64,000 nt of DNA from Zoogloeaceae bacterium G21618-S1 (GTDB lineage: Bacteria; Pseudomonadota; Gammaproteobacteria; Burkholderiales; Rhodocyclaceae), in contig JAPWHF010000004.1 in assembly GCA_027214125.1 (NCBI GenBank), forward strand, positions 161,777 through 225,776. Reading direction: 5' to 3'. The notes under the pieces were generated by a model. That model had not been told where the DNA came from and made no database searches. It worked only from the letters and a program-made list of their open reading frames with translations. Shown one piece after another: positions 1-9,088 of the stretch. The translations under genes were made by a program, and so were the position numbers. Within the stretch, counting starts at the first letter, position 1. The number at the start of each line of letters is the position of its first letter.

Positions 1-115
1 GGGGGGCGGGGCGGGGGCGAAGTTACCGGGCGTGGTTCGCCGCCGCGCGGGCTTGGGTCGGGTCTTTGTGGCCCCCGGCGGCCCCCCCCCCCCCCCCCGG
101 CGGGGGGGGGCCCGC
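1..115. other. Low-complexity G/C homopolymer end, probable sequence artefact
   Basis: The left edge is G-rich, then holds a run of about 17-18 C near 82-98 followed closely by a run of about 10 G. The receiver-protein reading frame that enters from the right becomes a string of Pro and Gly codons here and stops resembling a receiver domain. Such complementary homopolymers at an extremity are more typical of a contig-end or polymerase/assembly artefact than of a gene. Nothing should be annotated from this stretch. Confidence 0.7.
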
Positions 116-376
116 GGCGGTCTGCATGATGACGGGAATGTCGGCCAGCCGCCGGTCGGCCTTGATCCAGCGCAGCAGCTCCAGCCCGTCGATGCCCGGC
201 ATCATGCGATCGAGCACCACCAGATCAAACTGCGAATCGCCGCGACGCAGATACGCCCAGGCCGCCTCACCGCTCTCGGCCATCTGCAGCAAATAGCCGG
301 CGCCCTCGAGATACTCGCTGATGATGTCCAGATTGAATGGCTCATCATCAACCACAAGAATGCGGATTTGACTCAT
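23..376 (-). CDS. Response regulator receiver protein, 3' part lost at window edge
   Basis: This is the N-terminal half of a CheY-like receiver: RILVVDDE with the acidic pair near residues 10-11, the phospho-acceptor region FDLVVLDRMMPG near residues 50-60, and PVIMQTA at the switch-residue strand near residue 85. After that the frame runs into the homopolymer tract at the edge and codes only Pro/Gly, so the lysine strand (usually YLTKP) and any output domain are not visible. Its ATG overlaps the stop of the upstream kinase gene (ATGA at 373-376), indicating translational coupling, so it is very likely the cognate regulator of that kinase. The wording of its motifs resembles the receiver at 10209-11129. 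Real coding sequence can be trusted only from about 110 to 376. Confidence 0.75.
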   Translation of the reverse strand: MSQIRILVVDDEPFNLDIISEYLEGAGYLLQMAESGEAAWAYLRRGDSQFDLVVLDRMMPGIDGLELLRWIKADRRLADIPVIMQTAAGPPPPGGGGGAAGGHKDPTQARAAANHAR

Positions 377-3300
377 GGTTCCACGTGCTCCTTCACCAAA
401 CTTCTGTCGGCCGGCGAAAACGTCGGCAGAATGATCTCAAAGCAAGCCCCCCCGCCCGCGACGTTTCGGGCATGAATCTGACCGCCATGCGCGCTCAGGA
501 TTTCACGGCAGATGGCCAAGCCCAGACCAGTGCCACCGGCACCGGTTCGCGTGGCACTACTTTGCACGAATTTGTCGAACACGGCTTCAAGCTCCGCCTC
601 GGGTATGCCCACGCCTTGATCGATCACGCGCAGCACGACGGCATCACGCCCCCCAATGTCGTCGACGCGCCTACCACTGGGCAAGGTGTCCCGGCCCATT
701 TCCACAAAAATCTGCCCGCCCAAGGGCGAAAACTTGATGGCGTTGGACAACAAGTTGCGCACCACCTGACCGATGCGCAAGGCATCTCCCGCGACCGCCG
801 GTACCTCCGGCATCTGCGCCACCAACTCGATCCCGCGGGCCACTCGCAGCCCTTCGACTTCGTCGAGCACCTCGGCCACCACCGTGCTCAGCACCAAGGG
901 CTGGATGTCGAGCACCATGCGCCCGGCCTCCAGCTTGGACAAGTCGAGCAGGTTGTCGACCAGTCGCAGCAGCCGGTCTCCGCTGCTGCGAATACGCTGA
1001 AAATAGTCTTGCAGCTTCTCCGGCGGCGCGCTGAGCGCCTTGTCCTCACCCAGCCGCGCATAGCTCAACACCGCATGCATCGGTGAGCGCAACTCGTGCG
1101 ACATGTTGGCCAGGAAGCGCGACTTGGCTTCGTTGGCCCGCTCGGCCGCCTCCTTCGCGTCGATCAGGCTGGCCGTCTTTTCCGTCACCAGCTCGGCCAG
1201 GTGGTCGCGGTGCTGGCGCAAGGCCTCACGCGCTTTCTTTTCGTTTGAAATATCGATGCCAACACCGATGAAGCCCACGAGGTGGCCCTGATCCTCGATA
1301 CGCGGCTCACCCTTGATCATCAGCCAGGCATACCGCCCTGTTGCCTGACGCACTCGAAATTCCCCCTGGTAGGCCGCTTGCGTCCGGCGCACCTGCCGCC
1401 CCAGCTCTTTCACGGCGGCAAGGTCGTCCGGATGAACGAAGCGCAACCAGTCCACGCCCAAGGTTTCCACCGACGCCATACCTGTCAGCATCAGCCACGC
1501 GCGATTGGCATAGGTGATATTGAGCGCAGTGTCGGCCAGCCAGATCACCACGGGCGCGGCATCTGCCAGCAAACGGAATCGGGCCTCACTCTCGCGCAGC
1601 GCACGTTCCCGCGCCTTCAGTGCCGACACATTGCGCAGCACCACCAGCAAGCCGCCGGTACCCACAGGCGCCACCCGTGCCTCGTAATCCTGCATGGCTC
1701 CGTCGGAGTCTGGCGCCCGGTATTCCACACACTGCAGCTCGCCGCTGAACTGGGCTCGGCGCAGCGTTGGCACCACTTGGGTAAAACGCTTCTGCGAGAT
1801 GATTTCGTCCAGCGGACGACCCCGCGCGTCGTCCATATCCACGGTCAGCTGCGCCCCTTTCCGGGTGCGCACCGCGACCAGACGCAAATTGGCGTCGAAC
1901 TGCACCAGGATGTCAGGCATCGCTTCGATGATGGAGGCGTTGGTGGCGTGCGCCGCCGCCAACGCCTCCTCGGCCGCCTTGCGCTCCGAGATGTCTTCCA
2001 CCACGGTCCAGATCGCCGTGCCGCTATCGGCATCACGCATCACCGCACCGCTCAACAGTACCGGCACTTCGGTGCCGTCGGGGCGGACAAAGGCACGCTC
2101 GTATGGCGTCACCACGCCCTGATGCAGCGCATCAAGCGTCTTCTCACGATCCAGCGCATGCAAATGCTCCGGCGTCAGCGCGGCATACCGCATCCCCGGC
2201 AAAGCCTCCGCCTCGACACCAACAATCTTCGCAAATGCCTCATTGACCCGCACGATGCTGCCGTCAACCCGGACCATCGCCATGCCGAGCGGCGAGTTGC
2301 GGAACAGTGCGTCGAGCTCGGCCAGTGACGACTTGAGCGCCCGCTCCGTCCGACGCAAGGCGGTCACATCGGTGATCGTCACCAAAACCACCGGCTCACC
2401 CTCAAGCCCGGCAACGCCGACCTTGCTGATGATCGCGTCGTGCTCGTTGCCGTTGTCCTGCGTCAGATGGAACTCTTGCGAGCTCACCACGCCAGAGAGC
2501 GCCCGCTCGTCTTCCGCCAGGTGCCTGGCCGACTGCCCCGGCAAGACATCTTCGGTTCGCAAGCCCACGATGCGTTCGGCATCGCGCCCAAGAAACACCC
2601 CGGCGGCCTGATTGGCGAGTACGTAACGGTGATCAACCGACTTCACCAGCACCGGATGCGGCAGGAAATCGAGTACCCGCGCATAGAACTCGCGCGCCCG
2701 CTCCAGCGCCAGTTCCCGCTCGTGCAGAAGAGACACATCCGAAATCGCACCGGCCACCCGGGCCGGCCGGCCCATCGCATCCCACGCCGCTCGCCCGCGA
2801 ATCAGCAACTGGCGGTGTTCGCCATCGGCGCGCGGAACACAAATCGCCACCTCCAGCGGTTGCCGATGGCGCAGATGCCCGCGCAAGGCGAGCAACAACA
2901 CCCGTCGCTCCGCAGGTGGCAAACAATGCAGCACATCGCGCCAGCCGATCGGGCCCGGCCTTGGGCCTCCAAACAGCATGGCCTGCGCCCGCCCCGACAG
3001 ATACATCTCGGACCGGTCCGACGCCCACTCCCAGATCCCGTCGCTGGTTGCCGTCGCCGCCAGCGCAAAGCGCCGCTCGGACTCTTCCAGCGCGCCGCCG
3101 ATGCGCTCGGCCGATGCCAGGGCGCGATGTCGCCCCGATGCCAGATAGAAGGTGAGCAAGGCAAACGCCAGCGTCATCAACGCGCCAGCCGCGCGAACCG
3201 TCAGCCCAGCCACGCTATCGCCACGCTGCGCGACCGGGTAAAACACAAGACGCAACTGACGGCCGCCGACAACCAGGCGCCTCGACACACTGGCACCGGC

Positions 3301-4167
3301 AGGGGTTTCTTCAAGCGCGACGAGACGCACGGCGTCGTCGTCGCTTTCATCAAACAATTCCACCCGAACTCTGTCCGCCCAGTCCTTCGAGACCGAGGCG
3401 ATCCAGTTGCCATAGCGTATGCCAAGCACAACGACACCACGCACCAAATCGCCGTCGGGGACATCGCGCATCAAGTCTTTCGCCGGATCAAACACCGGCA
3501 AAACAAGGATGCCCGCAGGCGACGCCTCCCCGGCATCCTGGAGCGTAATCGCCCCGCTGAGCACCACATCGCCTCGCGTGATCGCGGCGTCAATCGCGGC
3601 GCGCCGGGTCGGATTCGAGGCCAGATCAAAGCCCAGGATTACCTCCAGCGTGCTGACCCGTGGCGCCGCAAACTGGGCCGGAAACGCCGCGCCTTCGGTG
3701 GAGCCCCGAATCGAGATGACCCGGTCGTAGGCGTAGAACATGAAGTCTTCCCAATCGGTCCGCCGATCGGCCGCGACACGCGGCGCGTACACCAGTCCCG
3801 CGGCGCCCATCTCGTTGAGCGGGCGCAACTCCGTGGTGGCAATGTAGCGCTCCCACTCAAACAGGCTCACCCGCTCAGAGGCGACAAACAGGCCAGCCGT
3901 GGCACGCATGTGGGCGGTGTAGTAATTCAACCGCTCCAGCAAGGACGAGGTCACGCGGTTGACGGCGTGATCGGTCTCTTGTGTCGCGCGCGTAGACTCC
4001 AATCGATCAACATAGTGCGCGCCGACCCAGGTCAAGACCACACCCAGCAACAAGACCACCAACGCGAGGGGAAGCGCCCGACGCAAGGACGCGACGCGGG
4101 CAGCTTGCGTATCAGCGTTCAGGCGTTTATGGGGCGGACTCAGCGATGCGGGGCCGGGGGACGACAT
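373..4167 (-). CDS. CHASE-domain, multi-PAS sensor histidine kinase
   Basis: This is a membrane sensor kinase of 1264 residues. A first transmembrane helix lies near residues 30-50. A periplasmic CHASE-type domain follows, with the characteristic GFDLASNPTRR and LVLPVF stretches around residues 170-230, then a second helix near 325-345. After that come about five PAS-like segments up to residue ~980. The HisKA dimerisation domain has the phospho-accepting His in MSHELRSPMHA near residue 1022, followed by a HATPase with the GVGIPE and GTGLGLAI boxes. No receiver is fused; the regulator is the overlapping downstream gene (ATGA). The start is the only reasonable ATG, but its ribosome site is poor. 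The gene lies 58 bp downstream of the DUF2892 gene on the same strand, so read-through from the pump operon is possible. The ligand is unknown; CHASE domains usually bind small extracellular molecules. Confidence 0.85.
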   Translation of the reverse strand: MSSPGPASLSPPHKRLNADTQAARVASLRRALPLALVVLLLGVVLTWVGAHYVDRLESTRATQETDHAVNRVTSSLLERLNYYTAHMRATAGLFVASERVSLFEWERYIATTELRPLNEMGAAGLVYAPRVAADRRTDWEDFMFYAYDRVISIRGSTEGAAFPAQFAAPRVSTLEVILGFDLASNPTRRAAIDAAITRGDVVLSGAITLQDAGEASPAGILVLPVFDPAKDLMRDVPDGDLVRGVVVLGIRYGNWIASVSKDWADRVRVELFDESDDDAVRLVALEETPAGASVSRRLVVGGRQLRLVFYPVAQRGDSVAGLTVRAAGALMTLAFALLTFYLASGRHRALASAERIGGALEESERRFALAATATSDGIWEWASDRSEMYLSGRAQAMLFGGPRPGPIGWRDVLHCLPPAERRVLLLALRGHLRHRQPLEVAICVPRADGEHRQLLIRGRAAWDAMGRPARVAGAISDVSLLHERELALERAREFYARVLDFLPHPVLVKSVDHRYVLANQAAGVFLGRDAERIVGLRTEDVLPGQSARHLAEDERALSGVVSSQEFHLTQDNGNEHDAIISKVGVAGLEGEPVVLVTITDVTALRRTERALKSSLAELDALFRNSPLGMAMVRVDGSIVRVNEAFAKIVGVEAEALPGMRYAALTPEHLHALDREKTLDALHQGVVTPYERAFVRPDGTEVPVLLSGAVMRDADSGTAIWTVVEDISERKAAEEALAAAHATNASIIEAMPDILVQFDANLRLVAVRTRKGAQLTVDMDDARGRPLDEIISQKRFTQVVPTLRRAQFSGELQCVEYRAPDSDGAMQDYEARVAPVGTGGLLVVLRNVSALKARERALRESEARFRLLADAAPVVIWLADTALNITYANRAWLMLTGMASVETLGVDWLRFVHPDDLAAVKELGRQVRRTQAAYQGEFRVRQATGRYAWLMIKGEPRIEDQGHLVGFIGVGIDISNEKKAREALRQHRDHLAELVTEKTASLIDAKEAAERANEAKSRFLANMSHELRSPMHAVLSYARLGEDKALSAPPEKLQDYFQRIRSSGDRLLRLVDNLLDLSKLEAGRMVLDIQPLVLSTVVAEVLDEVEGLRVARGIELVAQMPEVPAVAGDALRIGQVVRNLLSNAIKFSPLGGQIFVEMGRDTLPSGRRVDDIGGRDAVVLRVIDQGVGIPEAELEAVFDKFVQSSATRTGAGGTGLGLAICREILSAHGGQIHARNVAGGGACFEIILPTFSPADRSLVKEHVEP

Positions 4168-4225
4168 TCCTGCTTATCGGCCCCGAGCGGGACCGACTTG
4201 AGGACAAAACGCTCCCGCGCCGAAC

Positions 4226-4450
4226 TCAACCGCAGCCGACGCTGTCTTTCACGCCGAACTTGCGCAGAATGGTCTCCAGCGGACAGAGCCCGGTGAAGCC
4301 GCTCTGGAACAGATTGGCGCCGACAAACGCCGTAAACCACAGGAAATTGACGTTCACAAACAGGGGCGACGCCTCGACACCCAGCGCGAGCGAAATCAAG
4401 ACAAAGGCGCCGGCGAAAATACGGACGAACTGGTTGACGGTGAGATTCAT
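4226..4450 (-). CDS. YgaP-type DUF2892 small membrane protein
   Basis: A 74-residue protein with two hydrophobic segments (about 8-24 and 32-48), followed by the DUF2892 signature GLCPLETILRKFGV. The family includes the membrane anchor of the E. coli rhodanese YgaP and stand-alone copies that travel with sulfide-oxidation genes. Here there is no fused rhodanese domain. It has a Cys within the signature and another near the C-terminus (VGCG). Its ATG overlaps the stop of the RND permease gene by 4 bp, so it is the last gene of that operon. The operon also encodes a sulfide:quinone oxidoreductase, which supports a role in sulfur or persulfide handling. The biochemical function of the stand-alone form is not established. 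Confidence 0.8.
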   Translation of the reverse strand: MNLTVNQFVRIFAGAFVLISLALGVEASPLFVNVNFLWFTAFVGANLFQSGFTGLCPLETILRKFGVKDSVGCG

Positions 4451-7400
4451 GAGGCGGGTCCTTCCGATTGGAGTTCTGCGACCTTGTTGCGCATGGCCGC
4501 GAAATAAAGCACCGGGATCACCACCAGCGTCAACACGGTGGACACCAGGATGCCAAAAATGAGGCTGATCGCCAGACCGTTGAAGATCGGGTCGTCAAGA
4601 ATGAAGGCCGCGCCGATCATGGCCGCCAAGGCGGTCAGACCAATCGGCTTGGCACGCACCGCGGCCGAGGTGATCACCGCCTCGGCAAAGGGCACGCCCG
4701 CGCGCACCTGGTGGTTGATGAAGTCGACCAGCAGAATCGAGTTGCGCACGATGATGCCGGCCAGCGCGATCATGCCGATCATCGAGGTGGCGGTGAATTG
4801 CGCGCCGAGCAGCGCATGCCCCGGCATCACCCCGATGATGGTCAGCGGGATCGGCGCCATGATGATCAGCGGCACCAGATAGCGGCGGAACTGCGCCACC
4901 ACCAGCAGGTAGATCAGGATCAGGCCGACCGCGTAGGCCGCGCCCATGTCGCGAAAGGTCTCGTACGTAACCTGCCACTCGCCATCCCATTTCACGCTGT
5001 AGCCAGCGTAGGGGTCGTGCGGCTGCCGGATGAACCATTCGTCCAACACACCGGCCAGGCGCTCGCCCACCAGCGGCATGTCCTTGATCTGGCTGCGGAT
5101 GTCGAACATGCCGTAGAGCGGTGAATCGAGCGCACCGGCCATATCGGCGGTCACATACACCACCGGCAGCAAGTCCTTGTGGTAGACCACCTGGTCGCGC
5201 TCGGTGGGGTGCACGCTGACCAGCTCTGACACCGGCACCAGCGTGCCGTCTTGCGCCCGCAGCTTGAGCTGCAGCAGATGCGCCACCGTCGACTGCTGCG
5301 AGGGCGGCAACTGGATGCGCACCGGAATCTCGTATTTGTTGTCGCCGCCATGCAGCGGCGTCACGCTCTCGCCGGCCAGGCCGAGGCGCATCACCTCGAC
5401 GATCTGCGCCTGCGCCACGCCCATCAGCGCCGCCTTGGCCTGATTGACCCGCAACACCAGCTTGGGTGCGGTCTCGTCGACGGTGTCGTCGGCGCCGACG
5501 ATGTCGGGCGTACGATCGAAGACATCGCGCACCTGCTGCGCCACCGCCAACTGACCGGTGTAGTCCGGTCCATACACCTCGGCCACGATGGGCGAGAGTA
5601 CCGGCGGGCCCGGCGGCACTTCCACCACCTTGGCATTGCCGCCGTGCGCTCGAGCAATGGCCGTCACTGCCTCACGCACCGCGCCGGCCACCTCGTGACT
5701 GCTGCGGTCGCGCTTGTGCTTGTCGACCAGATTGATCTGCAGATCGCCTTGCTCGGGTGCGCTGCGCAGATAGTACTGACGCACCAGACCATTGAAGTTG
5801 ATCGGGCTGGCGGTGCCGGCGTAGGCCTGCCAGTCGGTCACTTCGGCCGTCTTGCCCACCGCTTCGCCGATCTCCAGCAAGACCTGTGCGGTGCGCTCCA
5901 GCGGCGTGCCGACCGGCATGTCGAGCACCACCTGGAATTCGGACTTGTTGTCCAGCGGCAACATCTTGAGCACCACCAGCTTGACCGCCGCCAGCGCCAC
6001 CGAGCCGGCGATCAGCGCGATCACCAGCAGCCACAGCAGGCTGCGGTTGCGCCGGCCGCGGCGGGCGTCGATCAACGGGCCGATCACGGCGCGGAAGAAG
6101 CCGGTCAGCCGTCGCGTCATGCGGTCTTCGCCAGCATGCGCGTGGCCATCGGTCGACTTGAGCAGTTTTTGCGCCAGCCACGGGGTGACCACAAAAGCCA
6201 CCAGCAGCGAGATGAACATGCCCATCGAGGCGTTGATCGGGATCGGGCTCATGTAGGGCCCCATCAGGCCGCTGACGAAAGCCATCGGCAGGAGCGCAGC
6301 GATCACCGTAAAGGTGGCCAGGATGGTCGGCCCGCCGACCTCGTCCACCGCCTTGGGAATCAGTTGCCACAAGGGCTTGTCGGGATCGAGCAGATGCCAG
6401 CGGTGGATGTTTTCGACCACCACGATGGCGTCGTCCACCAGAATGCCGATCGAGAAAATGAGCGCGAACAGGCTGACCCGATTGAGCGTGAAGCCCCAGG
6501 CCCAAGAGGCAAACAGCGTCGCCGCCAGGGTCAGCGTCACCGCCAGGCCGACGATGACCGCCTCGCGCCAGCCCAACGTGAGCAGCACCAGCAAGACCAC
6601 CGCGCTGGTGGCGAACACCAGCTTGCCAATCAGCTTGTTGGCCTTGTCGTTGGCGGTGTCGCCGTAGTTTCGGGTGACGGTGAGATTGACGCCATCGGGG
6701 ATGACCGTACCTTTCAGTGTCTCGACACGGGCGATCAGCTGGTTGGCTACATCAGAGGCGTTGGCGCCGGGCTTTTTCGACACCGACAGCGTCACCGCGG
6801 GCGACACCCCGGCGGAGTCGATGCCGCGCTCGGCCGCCGCCGCGCCGGCGCCGAACCACACATAGCGCGAGGGCTGATCCGGCCCGTTGACCACCTCGGC
6901 CACATCCGACAGATACACCGGCTTGCCGTCGGCCACACCCACGACAAGCGCACGCACATCCTGCGCCGAGCTGATGTAGGTGCCGGTCTGCACCAGCACC
7001 TCCTGGTTGTCGGCCACCAAGCGCCCCGCCGACTGCGAGGCGTTGGCCACTTGCAGCGCGGCTTTCAGGTCCGCCGCGGTCACCCCGTGGGCATTCATCC
7101 GCGCCGGGTCCATCAGCACCCGCAGCACATGGCCGGGGCCGCCGATCGTCACCACGTCGCGTGTACCGGGGATGCGCTTGAGGTCGATCTCGATGGCGCG
7201 CGCCACCTGCTGCATGTCGAAGCCGGCGCGTTCGGGGTCCTCGGTCCACAGCGTGATGCCAACAATCGGCACATCGTCGATGCCCTTGGGTTTGACGATG
7301 GGTTCGAGCACGCCCAATTCGGGGCGCAACCAGTCGCGATGCGAATCGAGCGTGTCGTAGAGGCGCACCAGCGCCTCCTGGTTCGGCACACCGACCTCGA

Positions 7401-7713
7401 ACTGCACGGTGAGCACCGACATGTCCGGCTGCGACACCGAATACACATGCTCGACCCCCGCCATGCGCGAGAGCACCTGCTCGGCCGGACGCGATACCAG
7501 CGACTCGACCTCCCGCGCCGACGCCCCCGGAAAAGGTACGAAGACGTTGGCCATGGTCACATCGATCTGCGGCTCTTCTTCCTTGGGGGTAATGAAGGTC
7601 GCGAACACCCCCATCAGGAACAGCACCAGCGCCAGCAGCGGTGTCAGCGCATTGCGCTGAAAGCCGCTGGCGATCTTTCCGGACAGGCCGAGGGCGGGGG
7701 TGTCATTGCTCAC
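4447..7713 (-). CDS. RND efflux transporter permease (AcrB/HAE-type superfamily)
   Basis: The inner-membrane proton-driven pump of a tripartite efflux system, 1088 residues, within the usual RND size. It shows the N-terminal helix, the porter-domain opening FPGASAREVESLVSRPAEQ, and the TM4 motif SIGILVDDAIVVVENIHR with the paired Asp that carries protons in AcrB. A second repeat covers the C-terminal half. In TM10 the position of the AcrB relay Lys reads Arg (GIIVRNSILLVDF). It lies 10 bp after the SQR gene and overlaps the DUF2892 gene by 4 bp; the adaptor is encoded upstream. No outer-membrane channel gene is present, so a TolC-like protein elsewhere is expected. The substrate is unknown. 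The Asp pair argues against a CusA-type metal pump, and the SQR linkage points to a sulfur-related stress. Confidence 0.9.
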   Translation of the reverse strand: MSNDTPALGLSGKIASGFQRNALTPLLALVLFLMGVFATFITPKEEEPQIDVTMANVFVPFPGASAREVESLVSRPAEQVLSRMAGVEHVYSVSQPDMSVLTVQFEVGVPNQEALVRLYDTLDSHRDWLRPELGVLEPIVKPKGIDDVPIVGITLWTEDPERAGFDMQQVARAIEIDLKRIPGTRDVVTIGGPGHVLRVLMDPARMNAHGVTAADLKAALQVANASQSAGRLVADNQEVLVQTGTYISSAQDVRALVVGVADGKPVYLSDVAEVVNGPDQPSRYVWFGAGAAAAERGIDSAGVSPAVTLSVSKKPGANASDVANQLIARVETLKGTVIPDGVNLTVTRNYGDTANDKANKLIGKLVFATSAVVLLVLLTLGWREAVIVGLAVTLTLAATLFASWAWGFTLNRVSLFALIFSIGILVDDAIVVVENIHRWHLLDPDKPLWQLIPKAVDEVGGPTILATFTVIAALLPMAFVSGLMGPYMSPIPINASMGMFISLLVAFVVTPWLAQKLLKSTDGHAHAGEDRMTRRLTGFFRAVIGPLIDARRGRRNRSLLWLLVIALIAGSVALAAVKLVVLKMLPLDNKSEFQVVLDMPVGTPLERTAQVLLEIGEAVGKTAEVTDWQAYAGTASPINFNGLVRQYYLRSAPEQGDLQINLVDKHKRDRSSHEVAGAVREAVTAIARAHGGNAKVVEVPPGPPVLSPIVAEVYGPDYTGQLAVAQQVRDVFDRTPDIVGADDTVDETAPKLVLRVNQAKAALMGVAQAQIVEVMRLGLAGESVTPLHGGDNKYEIPVRIQLPPSQQSTVAHLLQLKLRAQDGTLVPVSELVSVHPTERDQVVYHKDLLPVVYVTADMAGALDSPLYGMFDIRSQIKDMPLVGERLAGVLDEWFIRQPHDPYAGYSVKWDGEWQVTYETFRDMGAAYAVGLILIYLLVVAQFRRYLVPLIIMAPIPLTIIGVMPGHALLGAQFTATSMIGMIALAGIIVRNSILLVDFINHQVRAGVPFAEAVITSAAVRAKPIGLTALAAMIGAAFILDDPIFNGLAISLIFGILVSTVLTLVVIPVLYFAAMRNKVAELQSEGPAS

Positions 7714-7723
7714 GTGATGCGAT

Positions 7724-8998
7724 CTACCGATTCTTGAGTTTCATGATGCCGAGCGCTTCGAGCACGATCTTTTCGTAAACCGGCTCGGTCGTGCCCTTCT
7801 TCATCTTGCGCAAGAAGTATTTCTCGAAGCCGACCTTGGCCAGATGCACCCAGCGCCCTTCCGAATACCAGTTCACATTCCGCGGAGGGATCTGCGGCAG
7901 CGCCACAAAGGCCGCGCCGGTGTCACCGAAATCGGCCAGACAGATGGCGTTCCAGGTGGCACGCTCTTCGGGCGCCTTGCCATCGAGCACGGCGCGGATA
8001 TTCTTGGCGGTGGCGGTGACCATCGACTCGATCATGTAGCCCGTTTTGGGCACCCCGGTCGGAACAGGTGTCGCCTCCACCGGCGGAATCGCCACGCACA
8101 CGCCAATCCCGTAGATATTGGGATAGCGCGGATTGCGCTGGAATTCATCGATCAGTACGAAACCACGCGGGTTGACCAAGCCCTCGACCCCGCGCACCGC
8201 GTCGATACCGCGAAAGGCCGGCAGCATCATCGAGTACTTGAAGGGCAGCTCGTGCTGGCGTTTCGGTTTGCCATCGTCGTCATGCTCGGTCACGAACATG
8301 GTGCCGGCCTCGACCTTGTCCACCTTGGCGTTACAGATCCACTTGATGTGGCGGTCGCGGAACATCGACTCGATCATGCCCTTCGAGTCGCCCACGCCGC
8401 CCAGGCCGAGGTGGCCAATATAGGGTTCGGAGGTGACGAAGGTCATCGGCACGCGGTCGCGCAGCTTGCGCTTGCGCAGATCGGTTTCCATGATGCGGGC
8501 AAACTCGTAGGCCGGACCGAAGCAGGACGCACCCTGTACCGCACCGACCACGATCGGGCCGGGGTCATCGACAAAGGCCTGCCAGTTCGACTCAGCACCC
8601 ACCGCATGATCGACATGGCAAATCGACTGCGTGAAGCCCTCCGGCCCGAGGCCGGGAATTTCATCAAAGGCCAGTTGCGGGCCGGTCGCGAGCACCAGCA
8701 CGTCGTACTCGAGACTGCTGCCGTCGGCCAGGGTCAGGCTGTTGTCCGAGGCGTGCACCTGGGTCACTGCCTGCTCGACGAAATCGATCTTTTTCTTCGC
8801 CAGCAAGGGCGCGATTTCAAGCTCGATGTCGTCGCGCTTTCGCCAGTTCACCGCCACCCACGGGTTGGACGGCGTGAAGTGGAAGCGGCCGGTATTGGCC
8901 ACCACCGTAATCCGGTCTTCCGCGCGTGCCAGCGCTTTCATTTCGTAGGCCATCGGCAGTCCGCCGAGCCCCGCTCCGACAATCACTATGTGCGCCAT
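7724..8998 (-). CDS. sqr: Sulfide:quinone oxidoreductase, type I-like
   Basis: A 424-residue flavoprotein of the FAD/NAD(P) disulfide reductase superfamily that would oxidise H2S to zero-valent sulfur and pass electrons to quinone at the membrane. The N-terminal FAD-binding motif VIVGAGLGGLP starts at residue 4 and a second motif LVLATGP lies near 101. Three cysteines sit where type I SQR has its catalytic set: C127 (QSICHVDH), C159 (GASCFGPAYE) and C353 (AICLADFGD). These match the 128/160/356 numbering I recall for the Acidithiobacillus enzyme. The C-terminus is amphipathic and Lys-rich, suited to membrane association. The start was chosen at the ATG at 8998 because GGAGGAGA precedes it. 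Being between the adaptor and permease genes is unusual. NADH dehydrogenase-like paralogues lack this cysteine triad. Confidence 0.87.
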   Translation of the reverse strand: MAHIVIVGAGLGGLPMAYEMKALARAEDRITVVANTGRFHFTPSNPWVAVNWRKRDDIELEIAPLLAKKKIDFVEQAVTQVHASDNSLTLADGSSLEYDVLVLATGPQLAFDEIPGLGPEGFTQSICHVDHAVGAESNWQAFVDDPGPIVVGAVQGASCFGPAYEFARIMETDLRKRKLRDRVPMTFVTSEPYIGHLGLGGVGDSKGMIESMFRDRHIKWICNAKVDKVEAGTMFVTEHDDDGKPKRQHELPFKYSMMLPAFRGIDAVRGVEGLVNPRGFVLIDEFQRNPRYPNIYGIGVCVAIPPVEATPVPTGVPKTGYMIESMVTATAKNIRAVLDGKAPEERATWNAICLADFGDTGAAFVALPQIPPRNVNWYSEGRWVHLAKVGFEKYFLRKMKKGTTEPVYEKIVLEALGIMKLKNR

Positions 8999-9088
8999 CG
9001 TCTCTCCTCCAAGCCATGAGCACTGGTGCATCCGATCCGGGCGCCGGCCTTGCCGAGGTCCCGTCCAGACACGTTCTGCGAGTCCGCG

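Noticed and set aside
2440-4296. Long plus-strand open frame opposite the CHASE kinase
   Set aside because: Composition is Arg/Gln/His-rich and the opposite strand carries clear CHASE and PAS domains.
5251-7737. Very long plus-strand open frame opposite the RND permease
   Set aside because: His/Arg/Gln-rich translation with no family motifs, a shadow of the GC-rich RND gene whose motifs are unmistakable.
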